From assembly GCA_028712845.1 (NCBI GenBank), contig JAQTPO010000010.1, positions 1-26,668 of the forward strand: a stretch of 26,668 bases of DNA, read 5' to 3'. The translations under genes were made by a program, and so were the position numbers. Of the stretch, positions 1-7,395 are shown piece by piece. Numbering within the stretch: the stretch's first letter is position 1; each line of letters starts with the position of its first letter. The DNA comes from Dehalococcoidales bacterium (GTDB lineage: Bacteria; Chloroflexota; Dehalococcoidia; Dehalococcoidales; Fen-1064). The notes beneath the pieces are model-generated. The model was not told where the DNA came from. It made no database searches and saw only the letters and a program-made list of their open reading frames with translations.

Positions 1-764
1 CCATTTTCATTTTTGTAGAAGGGGTACCCCTTATTGCCAAAGTAGGGCTTTTCAACTTTGTTTTTGGGATGAAATGGGCACCCAGTCTAGGTCAGTTCGG
101 GATTTTTCCGATGATTGTCGGGACAGTATTAGTTACCCTGGGTGCAATGATATTAGGGGTTCCATTGGCTCTTTGTTGTAGTATTTTTTTAGCAGAATTT
201 GCCCCAGCCAAATTGAGTAACCTAGTCAGACCCGCCATACAATTATTGGCTGGAATACCCTCGGTAGTGTATGGATTCTGGGGGTTGATATTTATCGTTC
301 CCGCAATACGGAATTACCTTGGCGGACCGGGGTTGAGCATACTAGCCGGCTCTATTATTCTCGGCATCATGATTTTGCCGACGATAATCAGTATTTCAGA
401 AGTCTCGATTCTTGCGTTGCCCCGTTTGCTTAAAGAAGGCGCATTTGCTTTAGGTGCGACGCACTGGCAAACAATCCGTTCGGTGCTTTTGCCGGCGGCT
501 AAATCGGGGATTTTGGCGAGTATTATTCTGGGGATCGGCAGAGCCGTCGGAGAGACAATGGCGGTCATTATGGTACTGGGTAATGCGGTAGCATTACCCA
601 GTTCAATTTTAGACCCCGCTCGAACGCTTACCACTAATATCGGAATAGAAATGGGGTATGCATCCGGTGAGCATCAAGAAGCCCTGTTTGCAACCGGTAT
701 TGTACTGTTAGTGATCATCATGATTTTAAATGCCTCAGCTCAATACGCAATCAGAAGGAAATAA
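1..764 (+). CDS. pstC: Phosphate ABC transporter permease PstC, first copy (5' end cut by window)
   Basis: Inner-membrane permease subunit of the high-affinity phosphate importer PstSCAB. The reading frame is open from base 3, so the gene begins left of the window; the first methionine inside it (position 69) is not the start. About 253 residues are visible, against roughly 290-320 for the family. Hydrophobic helices are regularly spaced. The ABC-coupling EAA-type loop (LGATHWQTI) and the PstC signature GRAVGETMAV are intact, so the permease looks functional. It is followed 6 bp later by pstA and forms an operon pstC-pstA-pstB-phoB-phoR. It is a paralogue of the PstC at 6517-7395, with which it shares the same motifs. 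A pstS partner may lie just upstream, outside the window. Identification is firm; the full N-terminus is not visible. Confidence 0.93.
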   Translation, partial: IFIFVEGVPLIAKVGLFNFVFGMKWAPSLGQFGIFPMIVGTVLVTLGAMILGVPLALCCSIFLAEFAPAKLSNLVRPAIQLLAGIPSVVYGFWGLIFIVPAIRNYLGGPGLSILAGSIILGIMILPTIISISEVSILALPRLLKEGAFALGATHWQTIRSVLLPAAKSGILASIILGIGRAVGETMAVIMVLGNAVALPSSILDPARTLTTNIGIEMGYASGEHQEALFATGIVLLVIIMILNASAQYAIRRK

Positions 765-770
765 ATAGCG

Positions 771-1607
771 ATGAGACTAAACCCCCAAAAAACGCAGATA
801 ATCGCCAAAGCAGTGATTTGGTCATCTGCCGTTCTTGTTATTGGTCTTTTACTTTCTATAATTATTTACATATTGTCGAAAGGCATCCCCGCTATTACAT
901 GGCAATTCCTATCACAGATTCCAAGTGATATGGGACGTTCCGGCGGCATTCTCTCCCCGATAATAGGGACTCTATCGGTGACATTAGTAGCGACTATAGT
1001 AGCGACACCTCTGGGCGTCGGGACGGCTTTCTACCTTACGGAGTACACACGTGAGGGCAAAATCACCAAAATTATCCGCTTCAGCGCCGAATCGCTGGCA
1101 GGTATTCCTTCAATCGTCTATGGGCTTTTTGGTTTCATATTCTTTGTCATTTACCTTAAGTTGGGGTGGTCTATCCTCTCCGGAGGGCTTACTTTAGCAG
1201 TGATGATTTTACCTACTATTATACGGACTTCAGAAGAGGCAATACGCGCGGTACCTCCTATATATCGCGAAGTCAGTTTCTCTCTGGGAGGAACCAAATG
1301 GCAGACCATGATTAAAGCGTTGATTCCAACAGCACTTCCTGGTATTGCTACCGGTATTATTCTGGGGATAGGACGCTGTGTAGCAGAGACGGCTGCGGTG
1401 ATATTAACGGCAGGCTCAGCATTACGGGTGCCGACATCATTGTTCTCGCCAACCCGAACAATGGCAGTGCACTTCTATATACTGGCACGCGAAGGCATAT
1501 CTCTGGAGAGAGCTTACGGCACTGCCGCTCTGTTAATTATACTCATTCTTATTATTAATGTCGGGGCAAATTTGCTGGTAAACAGATTCGTAGCTAAAAG
1601 TCATTGA
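771..1607 (+). CDS. pstA: Phosphate ABC transporter permease PstA, first copy
   Basis: Second membrane permease subunit of the phosphate importer, 278 residues, normal length. An N-terminal membrane segment (about residues 12-36) is followed by the periplasmic stretch typical of PstA and the binding-protein-dependent permease domain. The coupling loop reads LGGTKWQTMIKALIP. The usual GRAxGETAA motif appears as GRCVAETAA, that is, with Ala in place of the second Gly; the PstA at 7376-8227 keeps GRAIGETA. The start ATG lies 6 bp after pstC and the stop overlaps the spacer of pstB by a few bases, so translation is probably coupled. The membrane half of this first transporter looks intact, unlike its ATPase partner. 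Confidence 0.93.
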   Translation: MRLNPQKTQIIAKAVIWSSAVLVIGLLLSIIIYILSKGIPAITWQFLSQIPSDMGRSGGILSPIIGTLSVTLVATIVATPLGVGTAFYLTEYTREGKITKIIRFSAESLAGIPSIVYGLFGFIFFVIYLKLGWSILSGGLTLAVMILPTIIRTSEEAIRAVPPIYREVSFSLGGTKWQTMIKALIPTALPGIATGIILGIGRCVAETAAVILTAGSALRVPTSLFSPTRTMAVHFYILAREGISLERAYGTAALLIILILIINVGANLLVNRFVAKSH

Positions 1608-1615
1608 GGGAGACT

Positions 1616-2377
1616 ATGACGGAACTGGCCAAGATATCTATCAAAAATTTAAACTTCTACTTCGATAAGCAACAGGTCATTAAGGACTTAAACTTAGAGA
1701 TTACCGAAAATAGTATATTAGGTATCTTTGGTCCTGCCAATAGTGGTACAACCACTCTACTTCGTACACTGAATCGCATGAGCGACTTAACTTCCGGGGC
1801 GCGGATGGAGGGAAAGATATTTCTGAATGGGGAAAATATATATTCACCGGGTCTCAGTATCATCGAACTCCGCCGAAAAGTAGGCATGGTGTTTGAGGTC
1901 CCCACTCCGCTTCCTATGTCCATTTTTGATAACATTGCTTATGGGCCGCGTTTGAGCGGTATAAAAAACAAGGCATCTCTGGAAGAGATAGTAGAAAATA
2001 CCTTACAAATGGCTGTCCTCTGGGACGAGGTCAAAGACAGGCTGCACACTCCGGCGATGAGCCTCTCCGGGGGACAGCAGCAACGCCTGTGCCTTGCCCG
2101 TGTCCTGGCTTTAAACCCGGAGGTCATTTTACTGGACCGGCCATGCTCGGGTCTTGACCCAGTATCAACGTCTAAAGTTGAGGAATCGCTTAAGTGTCTT
2201 AAGGAAAAATTCACTATCGTCATCGTCCCTCATAATGTCCAGCAAGCGGGGCGTGTGTCTGATAGAGTTGCATTTATGCTGATGGGCAGCCTGATAGAAG
2301 AAGGACTTGCCGTCGAGGTTTTCGCAAATCCTAAAGATAAACGAACCAGCGATTACATTACAGGCAGGTTCGGTTAG
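1616..2377 (+). CDS. pstB: PstB-like ATP-binding subunit with degenerate nucleotide-binding motifs
   Basis: Clearly of the PstB family (253 residues from this start; [21 protein letters not shown] and the final DYITGRFG motifs are all present). However, three catalytic positions are altered. Walker A reads GPANSGTTT, with Thr45 where Lys is required. The Q-loop has Glu94 (VFEVPTP in place of VFQKPNP). Walker B reads ILLDRP, with Arg175 in place of the catalytic Glu. The signature loop and the H-loop His are kept. The PstB at 8246-9070 has all canonical residues and serves as an internal control. ATP hydrolysis by this protein alone is therefore unlikely; a regulatory role, or pairing with the second PstB, is inferred. 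I chose ATG at 1616 because GAGGGAG sits just before it; a TTG at 1604 is in frame but lacks a site. Confidence 0.9.
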   Translation: MTELAKISIKNLNFYFDKQQVIKDLNLEITENSILGIFGPANSGTTTLLRTLNRMSDLTSGARMEGKIFLNGENIYSPGLSIIELRRKVGMVFEVPTPLPMSIFDNIAYGPRLSGIKNKASLEEIVENTLQMAVLWDEVKDRLHTPAMSLSGGQQQRLCLARVLALNPEVILLDRPCSGLDPVSTSKVEESLKCLKEKFTIVIVPHNVQQAGRVSDRVAFMLMGSLIEEGLAVEVFANPKDKRTSDYITGRFG

Positions 2378-2417
2378 AGAGTAGAATAATAATACTATTC
2401 CGTCTATACTGTTGAAA

Positions 2418-3107
2418 ATGAATAAAATATTAATAGTTGAAGACGATAGTAATTTACTGGCAACAATAAGATACAATCTCATCAAAGAAGGTTATGAGGT
2501 TTCAGTTGCTCCCGATGGCGCTGAAGCTTTGGATATTGCCCGCCAACAAAAACCAGACCTGATTATCCTTGATATTATGCTACCTAAAATCAACGGTTTT
2601 GAAGTTTGCCGGATTCTACGGAAAGAAATGACCGTTCCTATTATCATGTTAACCGCCCGTGTTGATGAAACAGACAAGATAACTGGGCTGGATACCGGTG
2701 CTGATGACTACATGACCAAACCTTTTAGTATCCGGGAACTACTGGCAAGGGTACGCGCCTTGTTACGGCGAGCTAAAATGGCAGAAGTTATTATTCCGGA
2801 AGAACAGGCGATTCTAACCATAGGCGATATTACCATAGACCTGAACCGCCACCGTGTAACAATAAATAAGCAGCAATTAGAGTTAACTGCCAAGGAATTT
2901 GACCTGTTAGTTTTCCTGGCTCAGAACGAAAGCTATGTTTTTAGCCGTGAACAGTTACTGGAAAAAGTATGGGGTTATGACTTCGCCGGTGATACGCGGA
3001 CTGTGGATGTGCATATCCGTTGGTTGAGACAGAAGATAGAAACCGACCCTGCAAATCCCAAGCATTTGCTTACTGTTAGGGGTACCGGTTATAAGATCGA
3101 GAGATGA
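2418..3107 (+). CDS. phoB: Phosphate regulon response regulator, OmpR/PhoB type
   Basis: Two-domain transcription factor of 229 residues. The receiver domain (about 1-120) has the acidic pair D9-D10, phospho-acceptor D52 in the ILDIMLP motif, T79 and K101. The C-terminal winged helix (about 130-229) ends with the family motif VDVHIRWLRQKIE and VRGTGYKIE. It is 40 bp downstream of the pstB-like gene and overlaps phoR by 4 bases (ATGA). ATG 2418 is preferred; TTG 2412 would add two residues. Neighbouring Pst genes and the histidine kinase make it the PhoB/PhoP of the phosphate response. Proteins of this family bind direct repeats spaced 11 bp, which are present at 4861-4899 and 5028-5066. Confidence 0.92.
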   Translation: MNKILIVEDDSNLLATIRYNLIKEGYEVSVAPDGAEALDIARQQKPDLIILDIMLPKINGFEVCRILRKEMTVPIIMLTARVDETDKITGLDTGADDYMTKPFSIRELLARVRALLRRAKMAEVIIPEEQAILTIGDITIDLNRHRVTINKQQLELTAKEFDLLVFLAQNESYVFSREQLLEKVWGYDFAGDTRTVDVHIRWLRQKIETDPANPKHLLTVRGTGYKIER

Positions 3108-4864
3108 GAATACCATACGGCATCCAGTGGAAAATTACACTACCGTTTATTGCCATCATCGTAGTTTGTGTTGGAGTGATGGGAGTTTATCTGGTCAATT
3201 TTGTCCGGGATAACCAAACTGAAAACCTACGTACATATCTCACTAGTGAAGCTAAAATTACAGCAGTAACCAGTCAGCCATTTTTTGTCTCGTCAGTGTC
3301 TTCGTTGGATGCCCTAGCCAAACAATTGGGCGAAAACATAAATGCAAGGGTTACGATTATCGCTAAAGATGGTACGGTATTAGGCGATTCAGAAGAAAAT
3401 CCTTCGACTATGGAAAATCATTCCACGCGTCCTGAAGTAATGGCTGCTTTAGCAACGGGGTACGGTGAAGTTGTTCGTTTTAGTACCACCCTGAACGAAC
3501 AGATGATGTATGTTGCTGTTCCGATTCAGAATAACAGCCAGGTACTGGGAATTTCACGGATTGCTTTACCTATGAGCGGTGTGCGGAATTCAGTAAACCG
3601 TGTGACATTTCTAATTGGACTGGCAATTGGCATTACTATCATCCTTGCCGGATTTGCAGTATGGTTCATTACGCGGATTACGACACGGAGTATCCGTGAA
3701 GTTACCCGTGCTTCGCGTAAAATGGCAGCAGGCGATTTGCAGCAGAATATTTTAGTGCGTAGTCGTGACGAAGCAGGTGAACTGGGAGAGGCTTTCAATG
3801 ATATGGCAAACAATATTAGAAAACTCGTTGAAAGTATTTCGGCTGAACAATCAAAATTGACTACGGTGCTCTACAATATGACCGATGGCGTTATTGTCAC
3901 CGATAAAGAAGGCAATATTACTCTCGCAAATCAGACAGCAGGAAAGTTGTTTAATTTCCAGGCTGTGGCTGTAAATGCCAAAACGGTGATAGAAGCCACT
4001 CACGACCACGAAGTCGCCAATTTAACGGAACGTTGTTTGGCAACAGGCGAACAATTTAACACTCAAGTCGAACTAACCTCAGGTAAATATCTACGGGTAG
4101 TTGCCATCCCAATTAGTGGCAAAGTCTTCAGCGGGAGTCTGCTGCTTTTCCAGGATTTGACCGATTTGCGCAATCTGCAGACGATGCGGCGGGAACTGGT
4201 GGGGAATATTTCACACGATTTACGTACACCATTGGCAGGCATTAAGGTAATGGTTGAAACTTTGCATGACGGAGCTATCGATGATAAAAATACCGCCTTT
4301 GACTTTCTAAATAGAATCGAGAGTGAGGTAGATAGGTTAACACAAATGGTCTCAGAATTGACCGGGCTTTCCCGAATCGAAGTTGGTGATGCCGAATTAA
4401 AAAAAGAACCCGTGAACTTGAATGAATTAATTACTGAAGCTATAATGCAGCTCAAACCCCTGGCAGACAAGCAAAATGTGACTTTGAATCCTGTACTGCC
4501 GAATAGCTTACCCTCTGTTAATATTGACAAAGAACGTCTATCTCAGACCATAACAAACCTTATTCATAATGCCATTAAATTTAACCGCATCGGCGGTAAC
4601 GTAACCGTTATCACCACATCCGATGACAAAACGGTGACAGTTAAAGTAGTTGATACCGGCATCGGTATTCCTAGAAACAGTTTGTCTCATGTCTTCGAGC
4701 GTTTCTACAAATCTGATAAATCCCGGGCTGAACGTGGCAGTGGACTTGGTTTAGCTATTGCCAAACACACTATCGAAGCTCACGGCGGCACAATCTGGGC
4801 ACAGAGTGAAGAAGGCAAAGGTTCTACTTTCAGCTTTACTATCCCTTTGGATTCCGAGATATAA
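3104..4864 (+). CDS. phoR: Phosphate regulon sensor histidine kinase
   Basis: Membrane histidine kinase of 586 residues. The order of parts is: first membrane segment (about 11-33), extracytoplasmic sensor region (about 35-165), second membrane segment (about 167-190), HAMP linker (about 190-245), PAS domain (about 253-350), HisKA domain with phospho-accepting H371 (NISHDLRTPLAG), and an HATPase domain with N-box (IHNAIKF), G1 (DTGIGIP) and G2 (GSGLGLAI). This is the layout of Gram-positive-type PhoR with an external sensor domain. The start overlaps the phoB stop. Signal presumably passes from the Pst complex, PhoU or the external domain to H371 and on to PhoB D52; this is known for the family and not shown here. 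Confidence 0.93.
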   Translation: MRIPYGIQWKITLPFIAIIVVCVGVMGVYLVNFVRDNQTENLRTYLTSEAKITAVTSQPFFVSSVSSLDALAKQLGENINARVTIIAKDGTVLGDSEENPSTMENHSTRPEVMAALATGYGEVVRFSTTLNEQMMYVAVPIQNNSQVLGISRIALPMSGVRNSVNRVTFLIGLAIGITIILAGFAVWFITRITTRSIREVTRASRKMAAGDLQQNILVRSRDEAGELGEAFNDMANNIRKLVESISAEQSKLTTVLYNMTDGVIVTDKEGNITLANQTAGKLFNFQAVAVNAKTVIEATHDHEVANLTERCLATGEQFNTQVELTSGKYLRVVAIPISGKVFSGSLLLFQDLTDLRNLQTMRRELVGNISHDLRTPLAGIKVMVETLHDGAIDDKNTAFDFLNRIESEVDRLTQMVSELTGLSRIEVGDAELKKEPVNLNELITEAIMQLKPLADKQNVTLNPVLPNSLPSVNIDKERLSQTITNLIHNAIKFNRIGGNVTVITTSDDKTVTVKVVDTGIGIPRNSLSHVFERFYKSDKSRAERGSGLGLAIAKHTIEAHGGTIWAQSEEGKGSTFSFTIPLDSEI

Positions 4865-4914
4865 CATACATTTAGCATTTCTTTAAATCGGTTTTAACTC
4901 ATACATTCCATACT
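4861..4914 (+). promoter_or_regulatory. Pho box 1 with -10 element
   Basis: Four hexamers repeat every 11 bp: ATAACA (4861), TTAGCA (4872), TTAAAT (4883), TTAACT (4894). CATACT at 4909 can serve as a -10 element. The register is identical to Pho box 2, including an 11-base identity ACATACATTTA (4864-4874 and 5031-5041) and a -10 beginning 15 bases after the start of the fourth hexamer. Direct TT(A/T)ACA-like repeats with 11-bp period are the known binding pattern of PhoP/PhoB-type regulators. Predicted transcription begins near 4921, at the GTG of the arsenate-reductase-like remnant. It overlaps the phoR stop codon. Confidence 0.6.
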
Positions 4915-4920
4915 GAGATT

Positions 4921-5023
4921 GTGACTAGGGTTCTTTTCGTTTGTGTTCACAATTCCGGCAGAAGAGCGGCGTATTCGTGATGAAATTAATACCAGAGTAG
5001 AAAATCCGGTCGCGGAATTATGA
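4921..5023 (+). pseudogene. Remnant of an arsenate reductase / low-molecular-weight phosphatase gene (large internal deletion)
   Basis: From GTG 4921 the frame reads V-T-R-V-L-F-V-C-V-H-N-S-G-R, which matches the start of ArsC-type arsenate reductases of the low-molecular-weight phosphatase fold, including the CX5R phosphate loop (Cys8 to Arg14). That frame stops at 4978. A second frame, from about 4958 to the stop at 5021-5023, reads ERRIRDEINTRVENPVAEL. It resembles the C-terminal helix of the same family (RxVRDEIxxRVxxF). The roughly 100 central residues are missing and the junction near 4958-4965 shifts frame. The best reading is an in-place deletion of an arsC-like gene that once had its own Pho-box promoter. 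Motif-based call from short segments; a homology search with both frames would settle it. Confidence 0.55.
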
Positions 5024-5027
5024 TGAT

Positions 5028-5081
5028 TTTACATACATTTAACAAGTCATTAAACAAGTCTTAATCTGCACCTACTATGAT
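5028..5081 (+). promoter_or_regulatory. Pho box 2 and promoter of the mgsA-pstSCAB-phoU operon
   Basis: Four hexamers with exact 11-bp period: TTTACA (5028), TTAACA (5039), TTAAAC (5050), TTAATC (5061). A good -10 element, TATGAT, follows at 5076-5081. No sigma-70 -35 hexamer is evident where one should be (about 5053-5058), because that region is occupied by the third repeat. This is expected for a promoter activated by a PhoB/PhoP-type regulator. The start of transcription would be near 5088, directly before a strong ribosome site AAGGAGGT (5091-5098) and the mgsA ATG. Confidence 0.75.
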
Positions 5082-5105
5082 GAAAATAGTAAGGAGGTAA
5101 TAAAA

Positions 5106-5555
5106 ATGAAAGTGAGAAAATATACGATTGCATTGATTGCTCACGATGCGAAAAAAGATGATATGGTAGCTTTTATTAAAGCTCATAAAACCGAATTGGG
5201 TGATTGTAATCTGACAGCTACCAGGAATACCGGACAACTCGTTCATGAACGAACGGGTTTACCGGTACAACTTCTGCAAAGCGGTTCCCTCGGAGGAGAC
5301 CAACAGGTTGGCGCTTTAGTTGCTAATGGCGATGTAGATGCAGTTATCTTCCTTAGAGATGCTTTAACCGCACATCCCTATGAACCGGATGTTTCAGCAT
5401 TGCTGAGACTTTGTGATGTCCACAATATTCCTCTTGCCACCAATCTGGCATCGGCAGAAGCTGTTTTACATTGCATCGTTGATATGCCTGAAGCTTTGCG
5501 TGGGGAGTATCTTGTCGCAGATTTCCTGCATACAATAGCGGCAGTTCATGAATAA
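5106..5555 (+). CDS. mgsA: Methylglyoxal synthase
   Basis: Converts dihydroxyacetone phosphate to methylglyoxal plus inorganic phosphate in the cytoplasm. At 149 residues it has family length. Numbering is offset by 6 from the E. coli enzyme: H13-D14 (IAHD) match H19-D20, D65 in GSLGGDQQ matches the catalytic D71, and D95 matches D101. The position of E. coli H98 is Tyr92 here (AHPYEPDV where most have PHxPDV), an active-site substitution that may change activity. A near-perfect ribosome site AAGGAGGT precedes the ATG. It is the first gene after Pho box 2 and lies 29 bp before pstS, so it is probably co-transcribed with the phosphate transporter. The known enzymes are inhibited by phosphate, which fits expression under phosphate shortage. 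Confidence 0.93.
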   Translation: MKVRKYTIALIAHDAKKDDMVAFIKAHKTELGDCNLTATRNTGQLVHERTGLPVQLLQSGSLGGDQQVGALVANGDVDAVIFLRDALTAHPYEPDVSALLRLCDVHNIPLATNLASAEAVLHCIVDMPEALRGEYLVADFLHTIAAVHE

Positions 5556-5584
5556 ATAAACGAAGAAAAAATTAGGAGAAAGAA

Positions 5585-6442
5585 TTGTTCAGTAAATTAA
5601 GTAGAAAATTGCTTGTATTAATTTTATCCGTAGTGTTAGTTATCCCCTTAATCCTAAGTGCTTGCTCTAAGGAAACAACCCCAAGCACTACTACCTCAAC
5701 AGATATGCAATTGTCAGGAACTATTACCGAATCCGGTTCCACCACAGTCCAACCACTCGCCGAAGAACTCCGTGATGCTTTTCAGGCTAAGTATCAAAAG
5801 GTAACCGTAACGATTCAAGGTGGTGGCTCGGGCGTAGGTATCAAAGCTGCGCAAGATGGAACCGTAGATATCGGTGCGGCTTCAAGGGAACTTACCGATG
5901 CGGAAAAAGGAACGGTAGTTGAGACAGTGCTTGCTCGCGATGGTATCGCAATCGTCGTAAACCCGGCGCAGAAAAACGTCACCAATTTAACTAAAGCACA
6001 GGTGAAAGACATATTTAGCGGCAAAATCACCAACTGGAAGAACCTCGGCGGAGATGATAAAGCAATCGTCCTGGTGTCACGTGAAGAAGGTTCAGGGACA
6101 AGAGCTGCCTTTCAGGAACTTATCCTTGGGAAGGATGTTTTGATTGCAGACACTGCCATACTCCAGTCCTCTAACGGAGCCATTAGAACCACCGTTGCCA
6201 GTAATCCCTATGCTATCTCATTCTTGTCATTTGGCTATATTGACAGTTCGGTTAAAGCATTAAATTTGGAAGGTGTTGCTGCTACCGTTGATAATGCAAA
6301 AAACGGCTCTTACCCGGCAGTACGCCCGCTCCTCTTCCTAACCAAAACTCAGCCTACCGGATTGGTGAAGACTTTCATTGATTTCTGTCTGAGTAGTGAA
6401 GGTCAAGCAATAGTGGCAAAGGATTACATCACTGCAAAATAA
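5585..6442 (+). CDS. pstS: Phosphate-binding lipoprotein PstS
   Basis: Extracytoplasmic phosphate-binding protein of the Pst importer, 285 residues. A lipoprotein signal is visible: basic N-terminus, hydrophobic stretch 9-24 and lipobox L24-S-A-C27, followed by a Thr/Ser-rich linker. Phosphate-contacting motifs follow: GSTTVQPLAE, QGGGSGVGI, a DIGAASR stretch and SREEGSGTR. The start codon is TTG at 5585, preceded by AGGAGA (5573-5578); no upstream ATG fits. It lies in the mgsA-led operon and is followed by a perfect hairpin (6471-6500) before pstC, which may raise pstS mRNA relative to the downstream genes. Confidence 0.95.
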   Translation: MFSKLSRKLLVLILSVVLVIPLILSACSKETTPSTTTSTDMQLSGTITESGSTTVQPLAEELRDAFQAKYQKVTVTIQGGGSGVGIKAAQDGTVDIGAASRELTDAEKGTVVETVLARDGIAIVVNPAQKNVTNLTKAQVKDIFSGKITNWKNLGGDDKAIVLVSREEGSGTRAAFQELILGKDVLIADTAILQSSNGAIRTTVASNPYAISFLSFGYIDSSVKALNLEGVAATVDNAKNGSYPAVRPLLFLTKTQPTGLVKTFIDFCLSSEGQAIVAKDYITAK

Positions 6443-6470
6443 CAAGAAATATAGAATTAACTTAAAAACG

Positions 6471-6500
6471 GAGGCAGAATATCTCAGGATATTCTGCCTC
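6471..6500 (+). promoter_or_regulatory. Perfect 13-bp hairpin between pstS and pstC
   Basis: GAGGCAGAATATC (6471-6483) and its exact reverse complement GATATTCTGCCTC (6488-6500) enclose a TCAG tetraloop. No run of T follows; the next bases lead directly into the pstC ribosome site GAGGTGAT. It is therefore more likely an mRNA-stabilising or partially attenuating structure than a full terminator. This matches the known need for far more PstS than permease. Confidence 0.7.
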
Positions 6501-6516
6501 GAAGGCTTGAGGTGAT

Positions 6517-7395
6517 ATGAAATCATCCCGATATTTTGCCGACCATGTCGCCAGATATACCATGCTTATCTGCGGTGTCAGTTCTTTTGCGATATTGCTG
6601 GCAATCGCGGTCTTCATCGTTGTTAAAGGGTTACCCGCTTTCAGAGAAGTCAACCCATTTGAGTTTTTATTCGGAACAGTCTGGCGGCCAGGCTCCGGAC
6701 AATATGGCATTCTTGCTATGATAATCGGTTCTATTGCCGTAACGTTCGGGGCACTTTTAATCGCGATTCCGCTGGGGATTGCCTGTGCAATTCTACTGTC
6801 GGAGATTGCGCCTTTTCGCATCCGTCAATTACTTCGCCCGGCGGTTGAGTTGCTGGTTGGCATACCTTCCGTCGTATATGGTCTGGTAGGGTTGGTTATT
6901 TTGGTGCCTGCTATCAGCCGTATCGGAGGAAGTGGCTTTAGTCTTCTTGCTGCCAGTATTGTGCTGGCGGTAATGGTAATGCCCACTATTATCAGCATCA
7001 GCGAAGATAGTCTCCGCGCTGTGCCCAGTATTCATAAAGAAGGAGCATTAGCGCTGGGTGCAACACACTGGCAGACTATCTGGCGGGTTCTTTTACCATC
7101 GGCTAAATCAGGGATTATTGCCAGTATCGTGCTGGCAATGGGGCGTGCCATCGGGGAAACAATGGCAATGATTATGGTAATCGGCAATGCCATCAAAATC
7201 CCCACCAGCATTCTCGACCCGGGACGCACACTGACGGGTAATATCGCGGTAGAGATCAATTATGCATCCGGCACACACGCCAGTGCGTTATTTGCTACCG
7301 GTATTGTCTTGTTTATCTTTATCGCCGTTCTCAATAGCATCGTAGCGCTGATATTTAAGAGAGGTTCACGTAGTTATGCAGAACATCTCACCTAA
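6517..7395 (+). CDS. pstC: Phosphate ABC transporter permease PstC, second copy
   Basis: Membrane permease subunit of the second, apparently complete phosphate importer; 292 residues, full length. The N-terminal membrane segment is at about 16-38, followed by the FEFLFGTVWRPG-type extracellular segment and the permease domain. The coupling loop (LGATHWQTIW) and signature GRAIGETMAMIMV are present. GAGGTGAT lies immediately upstream of the ATG. Its 3' end overlaps the start of pstA by 20 bases. It closely parallels the PstC at the left edge of the window but is the copy in operon with PstS and PhoU. Confidence 0.95.
   Translation: MKSSRYFADHVARYTMLICGVSSFAILLAIAVFIVVKGLPAFREVNPFEFLFGTVWRPGSGQYGILAMIIGSIAVTFGALLIAIPLGIACAILLSEIAPFRIRQLLRPAVELLVGIPSVVYGLVGLVILVPAISRIGGSGFSLLAASIVLAVMVMPTIISISEDSLRAVPSIHKEGALALGATHWQTIWRVLLPSAKSGIIASIVLAMGRAIGETMAMIMVIGNAIKIPTSILDPGRTLTGNIAVEINYASGTHASALFATGIVLFIFIAVLNSIVALIFKRGSRSYAEHLT

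Noticed and set aside
1616..2377. Degenerate PstB considered as a sequencing error or pseudogene
   Set aside because: The three changes are separate codon substitutions in an intact frame of normal length, with all other motifs preserved.
4861..5081. The 11-bp repeats considered as the start of a CRISPR-like or iteron array
   Set aside because: Units are six bases in two groups of four, each with a -10 element at fixed distance; this fits operator sites and not an array or replication origin.
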